Assembly (NCBI GenBank): GCA_900540385.1
Contig: UQFY01000001.1
Span: 92,399 to 156,398 of the forward strand
Source of the DNA: an uncultured Mollicutes bacterium
GTDB lineage: Bacteria > Bacillota_I > Bacilli_A > RFN20 > CAG-826
DNA: 64,000 nucleotides
Reading direction: 5' to 3'
The notes beneath the pieces are model-generated. The model was given only the letters and a program-made list of their open reading frames with translations. It did not search any database and was not told the origin of the DNA. Both the position numbers and the translations under genes were made by a program. Shown one piece after another: positions 25,371 through 35,600 of the stretch; within the stretch, counting starts at the first letter, position 1; every line of letters begins with the position of its first letter.

Positions 25371-27962
25371 ATGAAAAAAGCAAAGAGTTTATTCGTTTTA
25401 GCAGCCAGTGCTTTTATTTTGGCGGGTTGCGGTCCTACCTCCAATGAGAGTTCCAATGAAAAATCTGCAACAGAATCTTCTGTCGCCCCAAAGCCAGCAA
25501 CTTCGGAAACGAAAACATCTTCTAACGAACCTACCCCAACACCCGAACCTCAACCATCTTCTTCTGAAGAGCCTAAGCCAGCTAAAGCCACTGATGTTTT
25601 TGATTTAATCGATAGCGAAATCATCACTGGTGGATCTGGACTTGCCCAAGTTGGCAAATTTACTGTTTATGGCGGTGACGGTGGTAGTGTTGAAAATAAA
25701 GCTTACGATACTGCAACATCAACCTTAAAAGTGGATTTCAAAAACACTTGGGGAGCTACTGCTCATCCATGGGACGTGCAAGTTTTCTATAAGGCGCCAT
25801 ATGCGAAAGCCGGAAACCAATATGACATCAATATGAAAGTCACTTCAACCGTTACCGGTGAAATGACAATCAACAATCAAGTCCTAGCCGTGACCGCCAA
25901 TCAAGAAACGTCTTTTGAAATGACAGATTGGACGATTGGCGCCAATGAACTAGATACAACCATTTGCGTTCTCTTCGGCTCTACAGCCAAGGGTTTGCTT
26001 GCTTCTGGCAGTGTATCTATTAAAGACGTTCAAGTAATTGATAAGACAAACGATTACCATACTCTCACTTTCAAAAACGGTGAAGAAACGGTTCGTACCG
26101 AAAAAGTTCTTTCTGGCGATAAAGCGTGGTTTGTCCCTACAATCGCTACTCCAGAAGGAAAGGTCTTTAAAGGCTGGTTCATCGGAGAAAACAAAGTCGA
26201 TCCAGCTGAAGTGGTCATATCTGCCGATACAACCATTGAAGCGAAATTCATCGATAGAAGCGAAGCAACCATTTACCAAGTTAAGTATTGCTTAGGTGAT
26301 AAAGAACTCGCTTCCGATGATGTCATTGATGGTGAAATGGCCAAAGGAAAAGAATTTGGCTACAACGAAGTTGGCTTTGGCTATAAAGTCGCTGGCTGGT
26401 ATTCCGATAAAGAATTGACAACCAAATATGATTTCTCTACGCCAGTCACAACCGCTTTAACTCTCTATGCAAAAGTAGAAGTTACACCTACTGACACCTA
26501 TAACTGGGGCCAAGCCTTCCCAGCAGAAGCTTTGACTCATGGTGAAGATGGGAGCCTTATTTATACCGAAAACGTTGCCAAAGGTGGAAACGTTTGGGGA
26601 AAACAAATTAATTTCTCTGGCATTCCAGCTGGTGAGGCAGGAAAGAAATATACCTTAAGCTTTGACTATAAGATGAGTGCAGCTGGAGGAGACGTTCAAA
26701 TTTTCGATAACGTTAACGTTGGTGGAGTAAAGACTCTCGAAGTAACAAGCGAATGGAAGAATATCAGCATTGAATTCGATGGTGGAACTCTTACTGCCGC
26801 TAATAAATTAACCTTCGAATTAGGTTGCGTTGATGGTGAAAGAAAACTTGAAATCGGTAACATGAAATTGGCTAAAAAGGGATCTTCAACAACGGATCCA
26901 ACACCAGAACCTGAACCAGAACCAGAGCCAAATCCAGATCCTTCTACTCAGACGGCTTTCCCATTCGATTATCTTGATGCAACTCATTCTGAGGGTGTGG
27001 GCGTCTTTGTTTGGGTCAAACCATCCTTGTTTGGTGAAGGATTAACAGGCGCGAATTTTGCCGGAATTTTAAACAAAGCGGTCGCGAATAAGAAGCTTAC
27101 TGCAACATATACTGGCGATGGAAACTTCCAAGTGAAGGATATTGTTCCTCAACAATGGGGCGCAAAAGGCGAAGATTCCTTATGCCTCTATATCATCTTA
27201 AGCGGTGCTCCAGTTAATAATTTCAAATGGACCCTCACATTCTCTTACACCAATGCTGTCTCTAACTTCAAAGGAAGCCTTGCCTTCAAAGGGTCAAAAC
27301 TTGCCAAAGACATTGAGATTTCTGCGGACAAGAATGCTATCGATATTGGCGATACACTTGCTTTAACTGCTACAAGCGAAACCGAATTAAGCGAAGTCAC
27401 ATGGACTGTTGCACCTGAAGATGTTGCTAGCTTAGTTTCCGAAGGTACGAGCGCAACATTAACCGCTTTAAAAGCAGGAACTGCTACCGTTACCGTTACC
27501 GCTAAACTTGGCGAAAAGACCGTCACAGATTCCTATGCTGTCACAGTTAGAGCAAAGGCTACCTCTACAGAAGCTCTTCCTATCGTTGCAAACGAAGGCC
27601 AAACCAGAGTGGATGGGGCACAAGCCTGGATCTATATCGACAATAGTCAGATTGGCATCACACAAGAAGAAGCAGCAACTTTAGATTGGGAATACACAAT
27701 CAAAGGCGTTTCTCATGACGAAGCTTCGAAATCATACGACTCTGAAACTGGGACAAACAAGATCACTCCTGTTGGAAAACATGTTGATGGACCGGTTACG
27801 GATAGTTTAGTTTGCTTATATGTTAACTTCAGCGCTGGTCTTCCTGCGACTTGGGATTTCGATTTAATCATTACCATCACGCTTAACCATGGTGGAAAGC
27901 AATACGTCGGAAGCGCAAAGTTCAATAAACTCAAATACGTCGCTCCAACCACAGCTGAATAG
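25371..27962 (+). CDS. Multidomain surface lipoprotein, probable glucan-binding protein
   Basis: 863 residues. The signal ends in ILAGC (Cys20) and is followed by a Ser/Pro/Thr-rich linker to about residue 75. Next come a CBM4/9-like beta-sandwich (~80-230), two InlB-type B repeats with the GW/W pattern (EGKVFKGWFIGENKVDP; GYKVAGWYSDKELTTKYDF), a second CBM-like domain (~385-510), a PEPEPEPEP linker, a unique domain, a BIG_2 Ig-like domain (ISADKNAIDIGDTLALTATS to DSYAVTV) and a final beta domain. No catalytic motif is seen. It is anchored to the membrane and projects outward, and its operators tie it to the beta-glucan regulon, so it probably holds polysaccharide at the cell surface. Confidence 0.8.
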   Translation: MKKAKSLFVLAASAFILAGCGPTSNESSNEKSATESSVAPKPATSETKTSSNEPTPTPEPQPSSSEEPKPAKATDVFDLIDSEIITGGSGLAQVGKFTVYGGDGGSVENKAYDTATSTLKVDFKNTWGATAHPWDVQVFYKAPYAKAGNQYDINMKVTSTVTGEMTINNQVLAVTANQETSFEMTDWTIGANELDTTICVLFGSTAKGLLASGSVSIKDVQVIDKTNDYHTLTFKNGEETVRTEKVLSGDKAWFVPTIATPEGKVFKGWFIGENKVDPAEVVISADTTIEAKFIDRSEATIYQVKYCLGDKELASDDVIDGEMAKGKEFGYNEVGFGYKVAGWYSDKELTTKYDFSTPVTTALTLYAKVEVTPTDTYNWGQAFPAEALTHGEDGSLIYTENVAKGGNVWGKQINFSGIPAGEAGKKYTLSFDYKMSAAGGDVQIFDNVNVGGVKTLEVTSEWKNISIEFDGGTLTAANKLTFELGCVDGERKLEIGNMKLAKKGSSTTDPTPEPEPEPEPNPDPSTQTAFPFDYLDATHSEGVGVFVWVKPSLFGEGLTGANFAGILNKAVANKKLTATYTGDGNFQVKDIVPQQWGAKGEDSLCLYIILSGAPVNNFKWTLTFSYTNAVSNFKGSLAFKGSKLAKDIEISADKNAIDIGDTLALTATSETELSEVTWTVAPEDVASLVSEGTSATLTALKAGTATVTVTAKLGEKTVTDSYAVTVRAKATSTEALPIVANEGQTRVDGAQAWIYIDNSQIGITQEEAATLDWEYTIKGVSHDEASKSYDSETGTNKITPVGKHVDGPVTDSLVCLYVNFSAGLPATWDFDLIITITLNHGGKQYVGSAKFNKLKYVAPTTAE

Positions 27963-28000
27963 TTGTAATTTCTAAAAGCTGAATAGTTGTAATTTCTAAA
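27953..28000 (+). repeat. 24-bp tandem duplication across the stop codon
   Basis: Bases 27953-27976 (AGCTGAATAG...TTCTAAA) repeat exactly at 27977-28000. The first copy contains the lipoprotein stop codon TAG, so the duplication does not change the protein. Confidence 0.95.
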
Positions 28001-28005
28001 GACAT

Positions 28006-28033
28006 GGGTCACTCTTGGGAGTGGCCCTTTTCG
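28006..28033 (+). terminator. Terminator after the large lipoprotein gene
   Basis: GGGTCACTC (28006-28014) pairs with GAGTGGCCC (28019-28027) across a 4-nt loop, then TTTTCG. Confidence 0.85.
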
Positions 28034-28132
28034 TTTCAAAAAAGCATATATTTAGTGTACCTATTCGAAATAACGGCCTTCACTTAAATAAAAACATTCG
28101 ACATATCCAGCACAAAAAGAATATGTTACATC

Positions 28133-28167
28133 TTACACAAACTCAAAATATTTCTAAGTTTGTGTAA
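28133..28167. repeat. Upstream dyad of the DUF4143 cassette
   Basis: TTACACAAACT (28133-28143) and AGTTTGTGTAA (28157-28167) form a perfect 11-bp inverted repeat spanning 35 bp, followed by AAACATA. The same dyad recurs downstream of the gene. It lies about 50 bp before the start codon and probably overlaps the promoter, so it looks like an operator. Confidence 0.75.
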
Positions 28168-28220
28168 AAACATATGTTGTTTTGAACTATTTTTTGGTAT
28201 ATTTTGGATGGTAACAATCA

Positions 28221-29462
28221 ATGAAAAACGTCATTAAAAGAGAACTGTATTTAGAAAAAATCAGACCATATTACGATATTGACATCATCAAGGTCTTAAC
28301 GGGGATGAGAAGAAGTGGGAAGTCTATCATCCTAAAACAGATAATGGATGAAATCATTTCGACAAGCAAAGTTAGCAAAGATCATATTATCTACATCAAT
28401 TTTGAGGACTTTGCATATGAAGAGATAAAAACGGCGAAACTTTTTTACGAACTCGTAAAGTCCAAAATGATTGATGATGAGAAGTACTATATGTTCTTTG
28501 ATGAGATTCAACACGTTAGCGAGTTTGAGAAAGTAATCGCCTCATTTAAAGCGACGTGTAATTGCTCTATTTTTATCACCGGAAGTAACTCTAAGCTTCT
28601 TTCTGGGGAACTTGCTACATTGCTTGTTGGAAGAACGGTGGAATTCAAAATCTTGCCGTTTTCTTATAAAGAATCGTGTGATTATCTCAAATTAAATGGG
28701 GTTAACGTAAACCATGATGAATTCTTCTACAATTATTTAGAATTTGGCGGTCTTCCTCAAAGATTTGATTTCAAAAGCCCTGACGCTACTCTTAAATATC
28801 TTAAAGAACATTACCAGGGCATTTGTGAAAAAGATATTTTTAAAAAGAACTCTTCGATTGAGAAATATAAATTCAATGCAATATGTTCCTATGTTTTAGC
28901 CAATGCAGGAAAAGAATTTTCAGCCGAAAACGTAATGAATTTTTATAATTCAAATAATCAAGCAGCAAAAAAAGAGATCGAAAAGAAAACTATCTACAAC
29001 TATCTCGAAAAAATGGAAAAAGCTTTCCTTATTTCTCGCGTTCAAAGATTCAATATCGCCGGTAAAGAGATCTTAAAAACAAAAGAAAAACAATATGCCA
29101 TGGATATGGGATTGAGGATTATTCAAACGAATACCCTTCATTTCGAAGACACTTTTTTCTTAGAAAACATCATTTATAATGAGCTGATTGTTAGGGACTA
29201 TGAAGTGTTTGTCGGGAAAACCTATAAAGGAGAAGTCGACTTTGTTGCTATAAAAGGAAACAAAAAATGTTTTATTCAAGTAGCCTATTTGCTAGCGTCT
29301 CAAGCAACAATCGATAGAGAATTTGATGCGTTTTCGCCTATTTCTGATGCATCTCCAAAGTACGTTCTCTCTCTAGATAAAATGGATATGTCTAGAAATG
29401 GCATTGCTCATATAAATATTATCGATTTTCTGCTCGGCAAAAAGGATATCTATCTTACATAG
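28221..29462 (+). CDS. AAA_14/DUF4143 ATPase
   Basis: 413 residues. The Walker A motif GMRRSGKS is at 28-35, Walker B is MFFDEIQ near residue 95, and ITGSNSKLLSGELATLLVGR is the typical sensor block of this family. A central helical part (NFYNSNNQAAKKEIEKKTIY) looks like a winged helix. The C-terminal DUF4143 region (FFLENIIYNELIVRDYEVFV, then GEVDFVAIKGNKKCFIQVAY) has the PD-(D/E)xK-like fold but the final ExK is altered to QVA, so nuclease activity is doubtful. Such genes are very common and mobile in gut bacteria; function is unknown. It interrupts the beta-glucan locus and is bracketed by matching dyads. Confidence 0.88.
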   Translation: MKNVIKRELYLEKIRPYYDIDIIKVLTGMRRSGKSIILKQIMDEIISTSKVSKDHIIYINFEDFAYEEIKTAKLFYELVKSKMIDDEKYYMFFDEIQHVSEFEKVIASFKATCNCSIFITGSNSKLLSGELATLLVGRTVEFKILPFSYKESCDYLKLNGVNVNHDEFFYNYLEFGGLPQRFDFKSPDATLKYLKEHYQGICEKDIFKKNSSIEKYKFNAICSYVLANAGKEFSAENVMNFYNSNNQAAKKEIEKKTIYNYLEKMEKAFLISRVQRFNIAGKEILKTKEKQYAMDMGLRIIQTNTLHFEDTFFLENIIYNELIVRDYEVFVGKTYKGEVDFVAIKGNKKCFIQVAYLLASQATIDREFDAFSPISDASPKYVLSLDKMDMSRNGIAHINIIDFLLGKKDIYLT

Positions 29463-29478
29463 GTACATCCCTATGTTT

Positions 29479-29513
29479 TTACACAAACCCAAAAAGCTTC
29501 GAAGTTTGTGTAA
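29479..29513. repeat. Downstream dyad of the DUF4143 cassette
   Basis: TTACACAAAC (29479-29488) and GTTTGTGTAA (29504-29513) span 35 bp as the upstream dyad does. TATGTTTT precedes it, which is the inverse of the AAACATA that follows the upstream copy, so the two copies are in inverted orientation. Confidence 0.75.
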
Positions 29514-29534
29514 AATGTCAAGTTAACCAATTAT

Positions 29535-30857
29535 CTAAATAATTCTATTCCCAGAAACGTAATCGAATATGCTCAATGAATCATATGGCAAATATAAGGA
29601 ATACGTTTTATTGATTTCTAAAGGCATAGCATCGTTTAGTGAGGCATTGACGATAAAAGAGGATGAACCAACGACAAAACGTAACTGATAATCCGCTCCA
29701 AGAAGTTCTTTTGTCTCTAATTGAGCGTGGAAAGAAAGCCCCTTTATTTCTTTTAAAGAGATATCTTCTGGTCTTAAACCAAGTAAGACATCCATATCAT
29801 TTTTCTTTTCTTCTTCGGATATTCTATTTAACTCGTTAGTTAAATCATCGATCTTTTTCTTGTTAACTTGCAAAAGAGCGGAAACACTTTCGTCACGTTT
29901 TCTTTTTGGAACGCTCTCATATTCTTTTACTTTGGACTCAGAGTATTCTTTTTCTTTTTGAATGGCTTCTTTTTCCTTTGCATAGAATCCCTTTATGTCA
30001 ATTTTTGAATGAAGCCTGATTTCCTCACCATCTTCTAAAGAGAAAGAATCACCATCTAGGTTTGCTTTGATGATATTCATCGCAGGAGAGCCGATAAAGG
30101 CTGCAACAAAAGAATTGGCAGGATTCTCGTATATCTCTTTAGGCGTGCCAATTTGCTGAATGACGCCTTTATTCATGATGACAAGCTTGCTTGCCATTGT
30201 CATTGCTTCGATTTGGTCATGAGTGACATAGACGATCGTGTTTTTTAATTGTTCGTGGAGCTTGATGATTTCGCTTCTCATCTGGACACGTAATTTGGCA
30301 TCTAAGTTACTTAAAGGCTCATCTAAAAGAAAGATAGGACTTTCTCTAACGATTGCTCTTCCTAATGCAACTCTTTGACATTGCCCGCCCGATAAAGCGG
30401 ATGGCTTTCTATCTAAATATTCATCCAATCCGAGAATCGAACTAGCGTAATGAATTCTTCTTTCGATTTCTTTTTTATCCAACTTGTCCAAACCGAAAGT
30501 CATGTTTTCTTTAACACTCATATGAGGGTAGAGGGCATAGCTTTGGAAAACCATACTTACGCCTCTTTCTCTGGGTTCTGCTTTATTTGCTTTCTTTCCA
30601 GATATATAAAGAGAACCGGCGGTTATATCTTCTAATCCGGCGAGCATTCTTAAAGTAGTGGACTTTCCACACCCCGAAGGGCCGACTAAAACGACGAAAT
30701 CTCCTTTTTTGATTTCTAAAGAAAAGTCATGCACGGCTTCAAGACCGTTGCTATAGACCTTAGAGACATGGTCTAAAACGACCAAATTTTCCGAGATCTT
30801 TTTTTGAAGTTCTTTGGAGAGGCTCTCTTCTTCGTTTTCTTTTTTCTTTCCAAACAT
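29535..30857 (-). CDS. msmK: Sugar ABC importer ATPase (MsmK/UgpC type) with a charged insertion
   Basis: 440 residues. Walker A GPSGCGKST, signature LSGGQCQRVALGRA and Walker B IFLLDEPLSNLDAKLR are intact, as is the H loop YVTHDQIEA. The C-terminal TOBE region begins near residue 245. It is interrupted by a Lys/Glu-rich coiled-coil-like stretch (about 290-350: KEKEAIQKEKEYSESKVKEY) that standard ~370-residue MsmK proteins lack. It energises the CUT1 permeases encoded upstream in the same operon and is its last gene, five bases after a GH16 gene. Confidence 0.92.
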   Translation of the reverse strand: MFGKKKENEEESLSKELQKKISENLVVLDHVSKVYSNGLEAVHDFSLEIKKGDFVVLVGPSGCGKSTTLRMLAGLEDITAGSLYISGKKANKAEPRERGVSMVFQSYALYPHMSVKENMTFGLDKLDKKEIERRIHYASSILGLDEYLDRKPSALSGGQCQRVALGRAIVRESPIFLLDEPLSNLDAKLRVQMRSEIIKLHEQLKNTIVYVTHDQIEAMTMASKLVIMNKGVIQQIGTPKEIYENPANSFVAAFIGSPAMNIIKANLDGDSFSLEDGEEIRLHSKIDIKGFYAKEKEAIQKEKEYSESKVKEYESVPKRKRDESVSALLQVNKKKIDDLTNELNRISEEEKKNDMDVLLGLRPEDISLKEIKGLSFHAQLETKELLGADYQLRFVVGSSSFIVNASLNDAMPLEINKTYSLYLPYDSLSIFDYVSGNRII

Positions 30858-30861
30858 TCAT

Positions 30862-31737
30862 CTACCCCCGTTTTTGATATATGCGCACGTAATCGACGAG
30901 CATAGTCGCTTCCGTAAAATCGTTAGGAATGCTGACACCACCATCAAAATTTCCACCTATCGCCATATTCAAAAGAATGTGGAAGTCTTTGTTAAATGGA
31001 GCGTTCTCTTCCTCCCGATATAACGTGTCGTTATTCCAACTTCTTGCTTCTAAAACGAAATAAGGGTTATTTTCATCATCTACATACCATGAAATGCTTT
31101 CTTCATCCCAGATGATTCCATAGGTGTGGAAATCTCTTACGCTTTCGCCGTTTCTTTTGGAGAATGATTTCACTTTCGTTTCGTAAGTATGCTGTCCATT
31201 TCTTGTCGCATAGTGGAGAGCCCCACTTACTGAGGAATCGCTTCTTCCGCGGTTTTCCATAATGTCAATCTCGCCACTAATTGGCCAGCCTGCACGGTTA
31301 TATTCTTCTTCTGGCAACATCCAAAAAGCGGGCCAAGTTCCTTGAATGGCAGGAAGAGCAATCCTCGCTTCGATTTTTCCATACGTTACGGCCATCTTCT
31401 TATAAGAACGAATTCTTGCACTGGTAACATGGAAGACTTTATCGCCGATTGTCGTTTCTTCTTTCTTTGCGATGATCTTTAAATTTCCATCGCTAACAAC
31501 AGCGTTCTCTTTTTGATAGTTCTCCTCTTCGCCATTTCCCCAACCAGGATTGCCATACTTTTCGCCATTGCCAAGCATGGCTTCCCATTTGCTTTCATCT
31601 AATTCGTTTCCGTCGAATTCATCTGAATAGACTAATTCATAGCCATTTGGATCAATCTTGCTTTCGGAACAAGAAGATATGCTAGGCAAAAGGAAAAAGA
31701 GGGGGATTAAAAATGCTTTATTTATAGACACGGACAT
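30862..31737 (-). CDS. GH16 laminarinase-type lipoprotein 2
   Basis: 291 residues. The ATG at 31737 is chosen because GGAGGTGG lies just upstream and a lipoprotein signal follows (FLIPLFFLLPSISSC, Cys23). The single domain is GH16: YSDEFDGNELDESKWE, GTWPAFWMLP, and the catalytic motif GEIDIMENRG (Glu156, Asp158, Glu161) in the six-residue beta-bulge form typical of endo-beta-1,3-glucanases. It is membrane-anchored and faces outward. It overlaps the preceding GH16 gene by 20 bp and is clearly its paralog. Confidence 0.92.
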   Translation of the reverse strand: MSVSINKAFLIPLFFLLPSISSCSESKIDPNGYELVYSDEFDGNELDESKWEAMLGNGEKYGNPGWGNGEEENYQKENAVVSDGNLKIIAKKEETTIGDKVFHVTSARIRSYKKMAVTYGKIEARIALPAIQGTWPAFWMLPEEEYNRAGWPISGEIDIMENRGRSDSSVSGALHYATRNGQHTYETKVKSFSKRNGESVRDFHTYGIIWDEESISWYVDDENNPYFVLEARSWNNDTLYREEENAPFNKDFHILLNMAIGGNFDGGVSIPNDFTEATMLVDYVRIYQKRG

Positions 31738-32644
31738 AATCCACCTCCATTTGAGTTGGCAATAAAGATGAGTTAGGTAATGCTTGATTGATGAATTGTC
31801 CACCTATGGCGAGGTTTAGAATCAAATAGAAACGTTTGTTAAACGGTTCGCCTTTTTGATAAGAATTGTAGTTAGGGCTCTTCCAAGAGTCTTCTGTGAC
31901 CGTGTGGAAAAGATTGTTATCAACAAAGAAGGAAATCTTTCCTTCACGCCAATCCACGCTATACGTGTGCCAATTATCGACTCTACTTGCTAGAGTGTAT
32001 TCCTTTGTTACGTAATGGGAATATGTCTGGGTTTCGTTTCCTGCTGAATGAACGGTAGAGGAGGTTTTGTTATATTCATTCCCTTTGTTCTCCATGATGT
32101 CTATTTCACCATTCCATGGCCATCCCTTGTTGTTTAAAGTGTTTGTTGGCAACATCCAAAACGCTGGCCAAGTTCCAGATATAGCGGGGAGCTTGATTCT
32201 TGCTTCAACGCGACCATAAGTAAAATCAAATTTGCCTAAGGTCTTTAATTTGGCTGAAGTGTATTGAAAACCGCCATAACTTTCATTTTTGGCAACGATT
32301 TTTAATGTTCCATTCGATACGTAGGCGTTTTCTTTACGGTAATATTCTTTTTCCCAATTACCCCATCCTTGGTTACCATTACCAATATCGAAAGCCCATT
32401 TATTTTCATCGATGGTTTTCCCATTGAATTCATCATTCCATAACAAATTGTTATCTTGAGAAGAAATAGGGGTTGAGGAAATTTCTGGTTTCGAAGAAGA
32501 AACAGGATTTGTAGAGTTTTCTATTTGAGAGAAAGAGGTTTCATCGCTTTTTGATGTGTTTTCTTCGCTTGAAGAAGACATAAGAAAATCACAGGAGGTA
32601 AGCAAAAGGAAGAAAAGAGGGGATATACGAATGATTTTTTTCAT
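31718..32644 (-). CDS. GH16 laminarinase-type lipoprotein 1
   Basis: 308 residues. The signal peptide ends in LLTSC (Cys18), then a Ser/Thr/Glu-rich linker runs to about residue 65. The GH16 domain shows WNDEFNGKTIDENKW, GTWPAFWMLP and the catalytic GEIDIMENKG (Glu180, Asp182, Glu185), the beta-bulge type seen in laminarinases. It should cut beta-1,3-glucan at the cell surface, giving oligosaccharides for the adjacent importer. The start codon abuts the phosphorylase stop (A shared), so translation is coupled. Confidence 0.93.
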   Translation of the reverse strand: MKKIIRISPLFFLLLTSCDFLMSSSSEENTSKSDETSFSQIENSTNPVSSSKPEISSTPISSQDNNLLWNDEFNGKTIDENKWAFDIGNGNQGWGNWEKEYYRKENAYVSNGTLKIVAKNESYGGFQYTSAKLKTLGKFDFTYGRVEARIKLPAISGTWPAFWMLPTNTLNNKGWPWNGEIDIMENKGNEYNKTSSTVHSAGNETQTYSHYVTKEYTLASRVDNWHTYSVDWREGKISFFVDNNLFHTVTEDSWKSPNYNSYQKGEPFNKRFYLILNLAIGGQFINQALPNSSLLPTQMEVDYVRVYK

Positions 32645-35600
32645 TATTGAATCTCCACGATAACTTTCTTTACCTTGCCATTACGGATGGAAAGAGCCAG
32701 GTCACCCTTTACTTCGTCATATTCTTTGCCATTGATTATGTATGTCATCTTATAGGAATCTTTTAAAAGATTGATGGACGGGTCTTTCTTATAAATGATG
32801 GTGGTTTTTCCAAATAATAGGAAAGAGGCTTCGTTGTTTTTGTCGAAGAACTCATTCGAAAGCAAAGGCTTCAAATGGAATTTTAAGACCCCATCTTCAT
32901 ATGTGAAGATATGTTCGCCCGCAAAAAGAATGACATACATGTTTAAGAATTCTGCATTTGCACCAGAAAGTCTAGCAAAGAAGCCTTGACCATGTTTACT
33001 CTTGTCTGGATTGCAAGTTGGGACGATGAAAGAAGATGCTTCAAGAGGATTTCTTCCATAGACCTCAGGATCCATATTAAGGGTTAGATTTGTTTTCATT
33101 TCTTTGTAGAATTCATCAACATATCCACCTTTAAGCAATCCAAGGAGATATTTATAGGACATATGAAGGAAATTGCATTCTCTTTCTAACCAACCTTTTG
33201 TGAAGGCGTGTACACGTCCTATCTCAAATGGAGCGTCATCAAGTGCGGCAGCCGTCTTGTAGAAATGATACGTTTTATCATATAGGTCGCTTTCTTTGAT
33301 TGCTTTGATGTCGTTTTGGTTAATTAATTCTTTACCAACTTTCAAAGCTCTTGCACTTGCTTCGAGGAATGGTGGAATTGTTTTTGTTTCAAAAGAATGG
33401 ATTACTACGGTATCTAATCCCATGAAATTCTTCTTACCGGTTTTGCTGTAGTCTTTTGCTTCGTGAATAAGGTAAGAAGGTAAGATGCCGTTACCTAGTT
33501 TCTTTGCTCTCAATATGCCATTCTCAAGGATTTTTGCGATATCTTTTAGGAAAGGTAAGAAAGAGGAAACCTTTTCGTTTTTATATGTACCTAAAGCTCT
33601 ATCTTTAAGAGATAGACGTAATTCTTCACGTGCCGATGTCATTTCATCCCAGTAAGCAAATCTAGATAATTTGTTTTCAAGATATTGAGAAGTTAATGAA
33701 ATCAGTTTATTAACGAAGGTGTCCTGCTCGTCTAAAAGATGAATTTCTTTGTTTTGGAATGGGGTTAAATGCTCGATGACATAGTTTGTCAAACGAAGAA
33801 GTTCAACACTTTCAGAAAGTCCTGAACCAAATAAGCCAGGAAGGCCGTTCATCGCGTCATTCCACCCTGGTTTCTCGCATTCCATCTCGATACCCATTTG
33901 TTCCATATCGAGTGTGGAGAATTTGATGAATATCAAGGAAAGAATCTTACTGGCAAGGTTGGTTTTTATTTCCTTGCCATCTTTGCTAAGAAGATATCCA
34001 CCCTTAGACATGTCATAACCGATTTCTTTTGCTTTTTCGTTGGCTTCCTTAAGGTTTAACGCCCCATATTGACGCACTCTTCCGTCGTTTAGAAGAACGT
34101 ATTTTTCCTTACGAGGATTAACATATACAGGCGAATAGAAATAACGATATTCCTTATCAAAGAAAAGTTCTTCTTCCTTATCTGGATAGATACTCGAATA
34201 ATCTTCTAATAAATCGACGTTATACGTCCAATGATCAACCCAATATCCTTCGGAGAAAGAGGCTTGGTTTCTTTCTTCCGATGCACGTAATATCTTTGAC
34301 CATAGTTCTAATAAGTCATTTTCTTTTAGATAGGTATATAGTTCGCTAGGACTATATCCTTTTTCTAAGAGATTCGTTAAATATTCTTTCTTATTCTCAT
34401 CTAATTGGCTTAAGAAAGAGATACTCGCTTTATCTTTCTTAAAGAAAAGAGGGGGCTTCACCGTTAATGGATTTTGCCCATCCGCCTGGATGAGTTCAAA
34501 GAAAAGTTTGATATTGTAATCCCCAACGAAAGGTGAGAAGAACAAGTCGTTTCGACGGTTCTGATTAACATCTCTGAAATTGCCTGGCCCGGAAGAATAA
34601 TAAGCGCTAGGAATAACAAAGTTGTTATAGTCTCTTTCCATGTCGCCATGTTTACGCGAATAAAGATAATAAATGGAATCCTTATTCTTATCGTCTAAAA
34701 GGCAAGGGAATCCTCCACGGAGACCATTATCGAGATAACTTTGTTTCAAGAAAGAGTCGAAATGGGGGTAGGCTGTTTTAGAAAAGGCTTTTGAAAGAAT
34801 GTTTTTTGTAACTAGTTCGTTTTCCTTTAATAATTCGTTTAACGCTACAGGGGTTAGCTCTTTTTCAGCTTTAGTGAATTGTTCCTTCGTATCGTATGCG
34901 CCATATACTTCATAGAAAGTGTATGTTTCTCCTTGAGAAAGAGAGAATTCTGAACTAACGAAAGCGCATGGCAATTTATTTTCCGTTTGACCAACTTGTT
35001 GAGAGAATTCCTGATAGGTTTTCTCCACGAAAGGTCTTACGGTCATCAATGATGGGTCAATGCCAAAAATTAAGCTTGGATCAACATATGTTTTTAGAAG
35101 ATTGCCATTAGAATCTTTCGCAAAGAAAGCGTTGCCGGAAAGCTTTTCTTTAACCTCAGATTCATCACTAGTAGAAGTTTTGAATTTCACAAAAGGCGTG
35201 TTCTTTTCCAAAGAATGAACTTCACAATATGCTGCCATTAAGGAGACTAATTCCTTATAGCAGAAATTACTTAAACCTAATGGGAAAAAGATTGGAAGAC
35301 CATCAAGAAGAGTATATGTGTGCGTCTTTTTGCTTGTGTTCTTAATGGTAACCTTACGAATTAAAGCTGCGTATTCCTTATGTGGAACGGTCGCATATTC
35401 GACCATATATTCGTAGCCCTTTCCATGTTCTTTTATCATTAATGAGGCAGGGCTTATCTTCATATCACGACGATTTTCTTGGAAATGATAGAAAGGCGTT
35501 TTAAGAGAGCCATCAATTTTCAGAAAGCTTCTAAAGGATTTGTTGGCGATATTTTGATAGGCAAGGGTTGCCGAATCGAATGGAGTGATAGGCGTGTCTT

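Noticed and set aside
28133..29513. Target-site duplication next to the DUF4143 dyads
   Set aside because: Sequences immediately outside the two dyads (ending in TACATC, and beginning with AATGTC) do not match.
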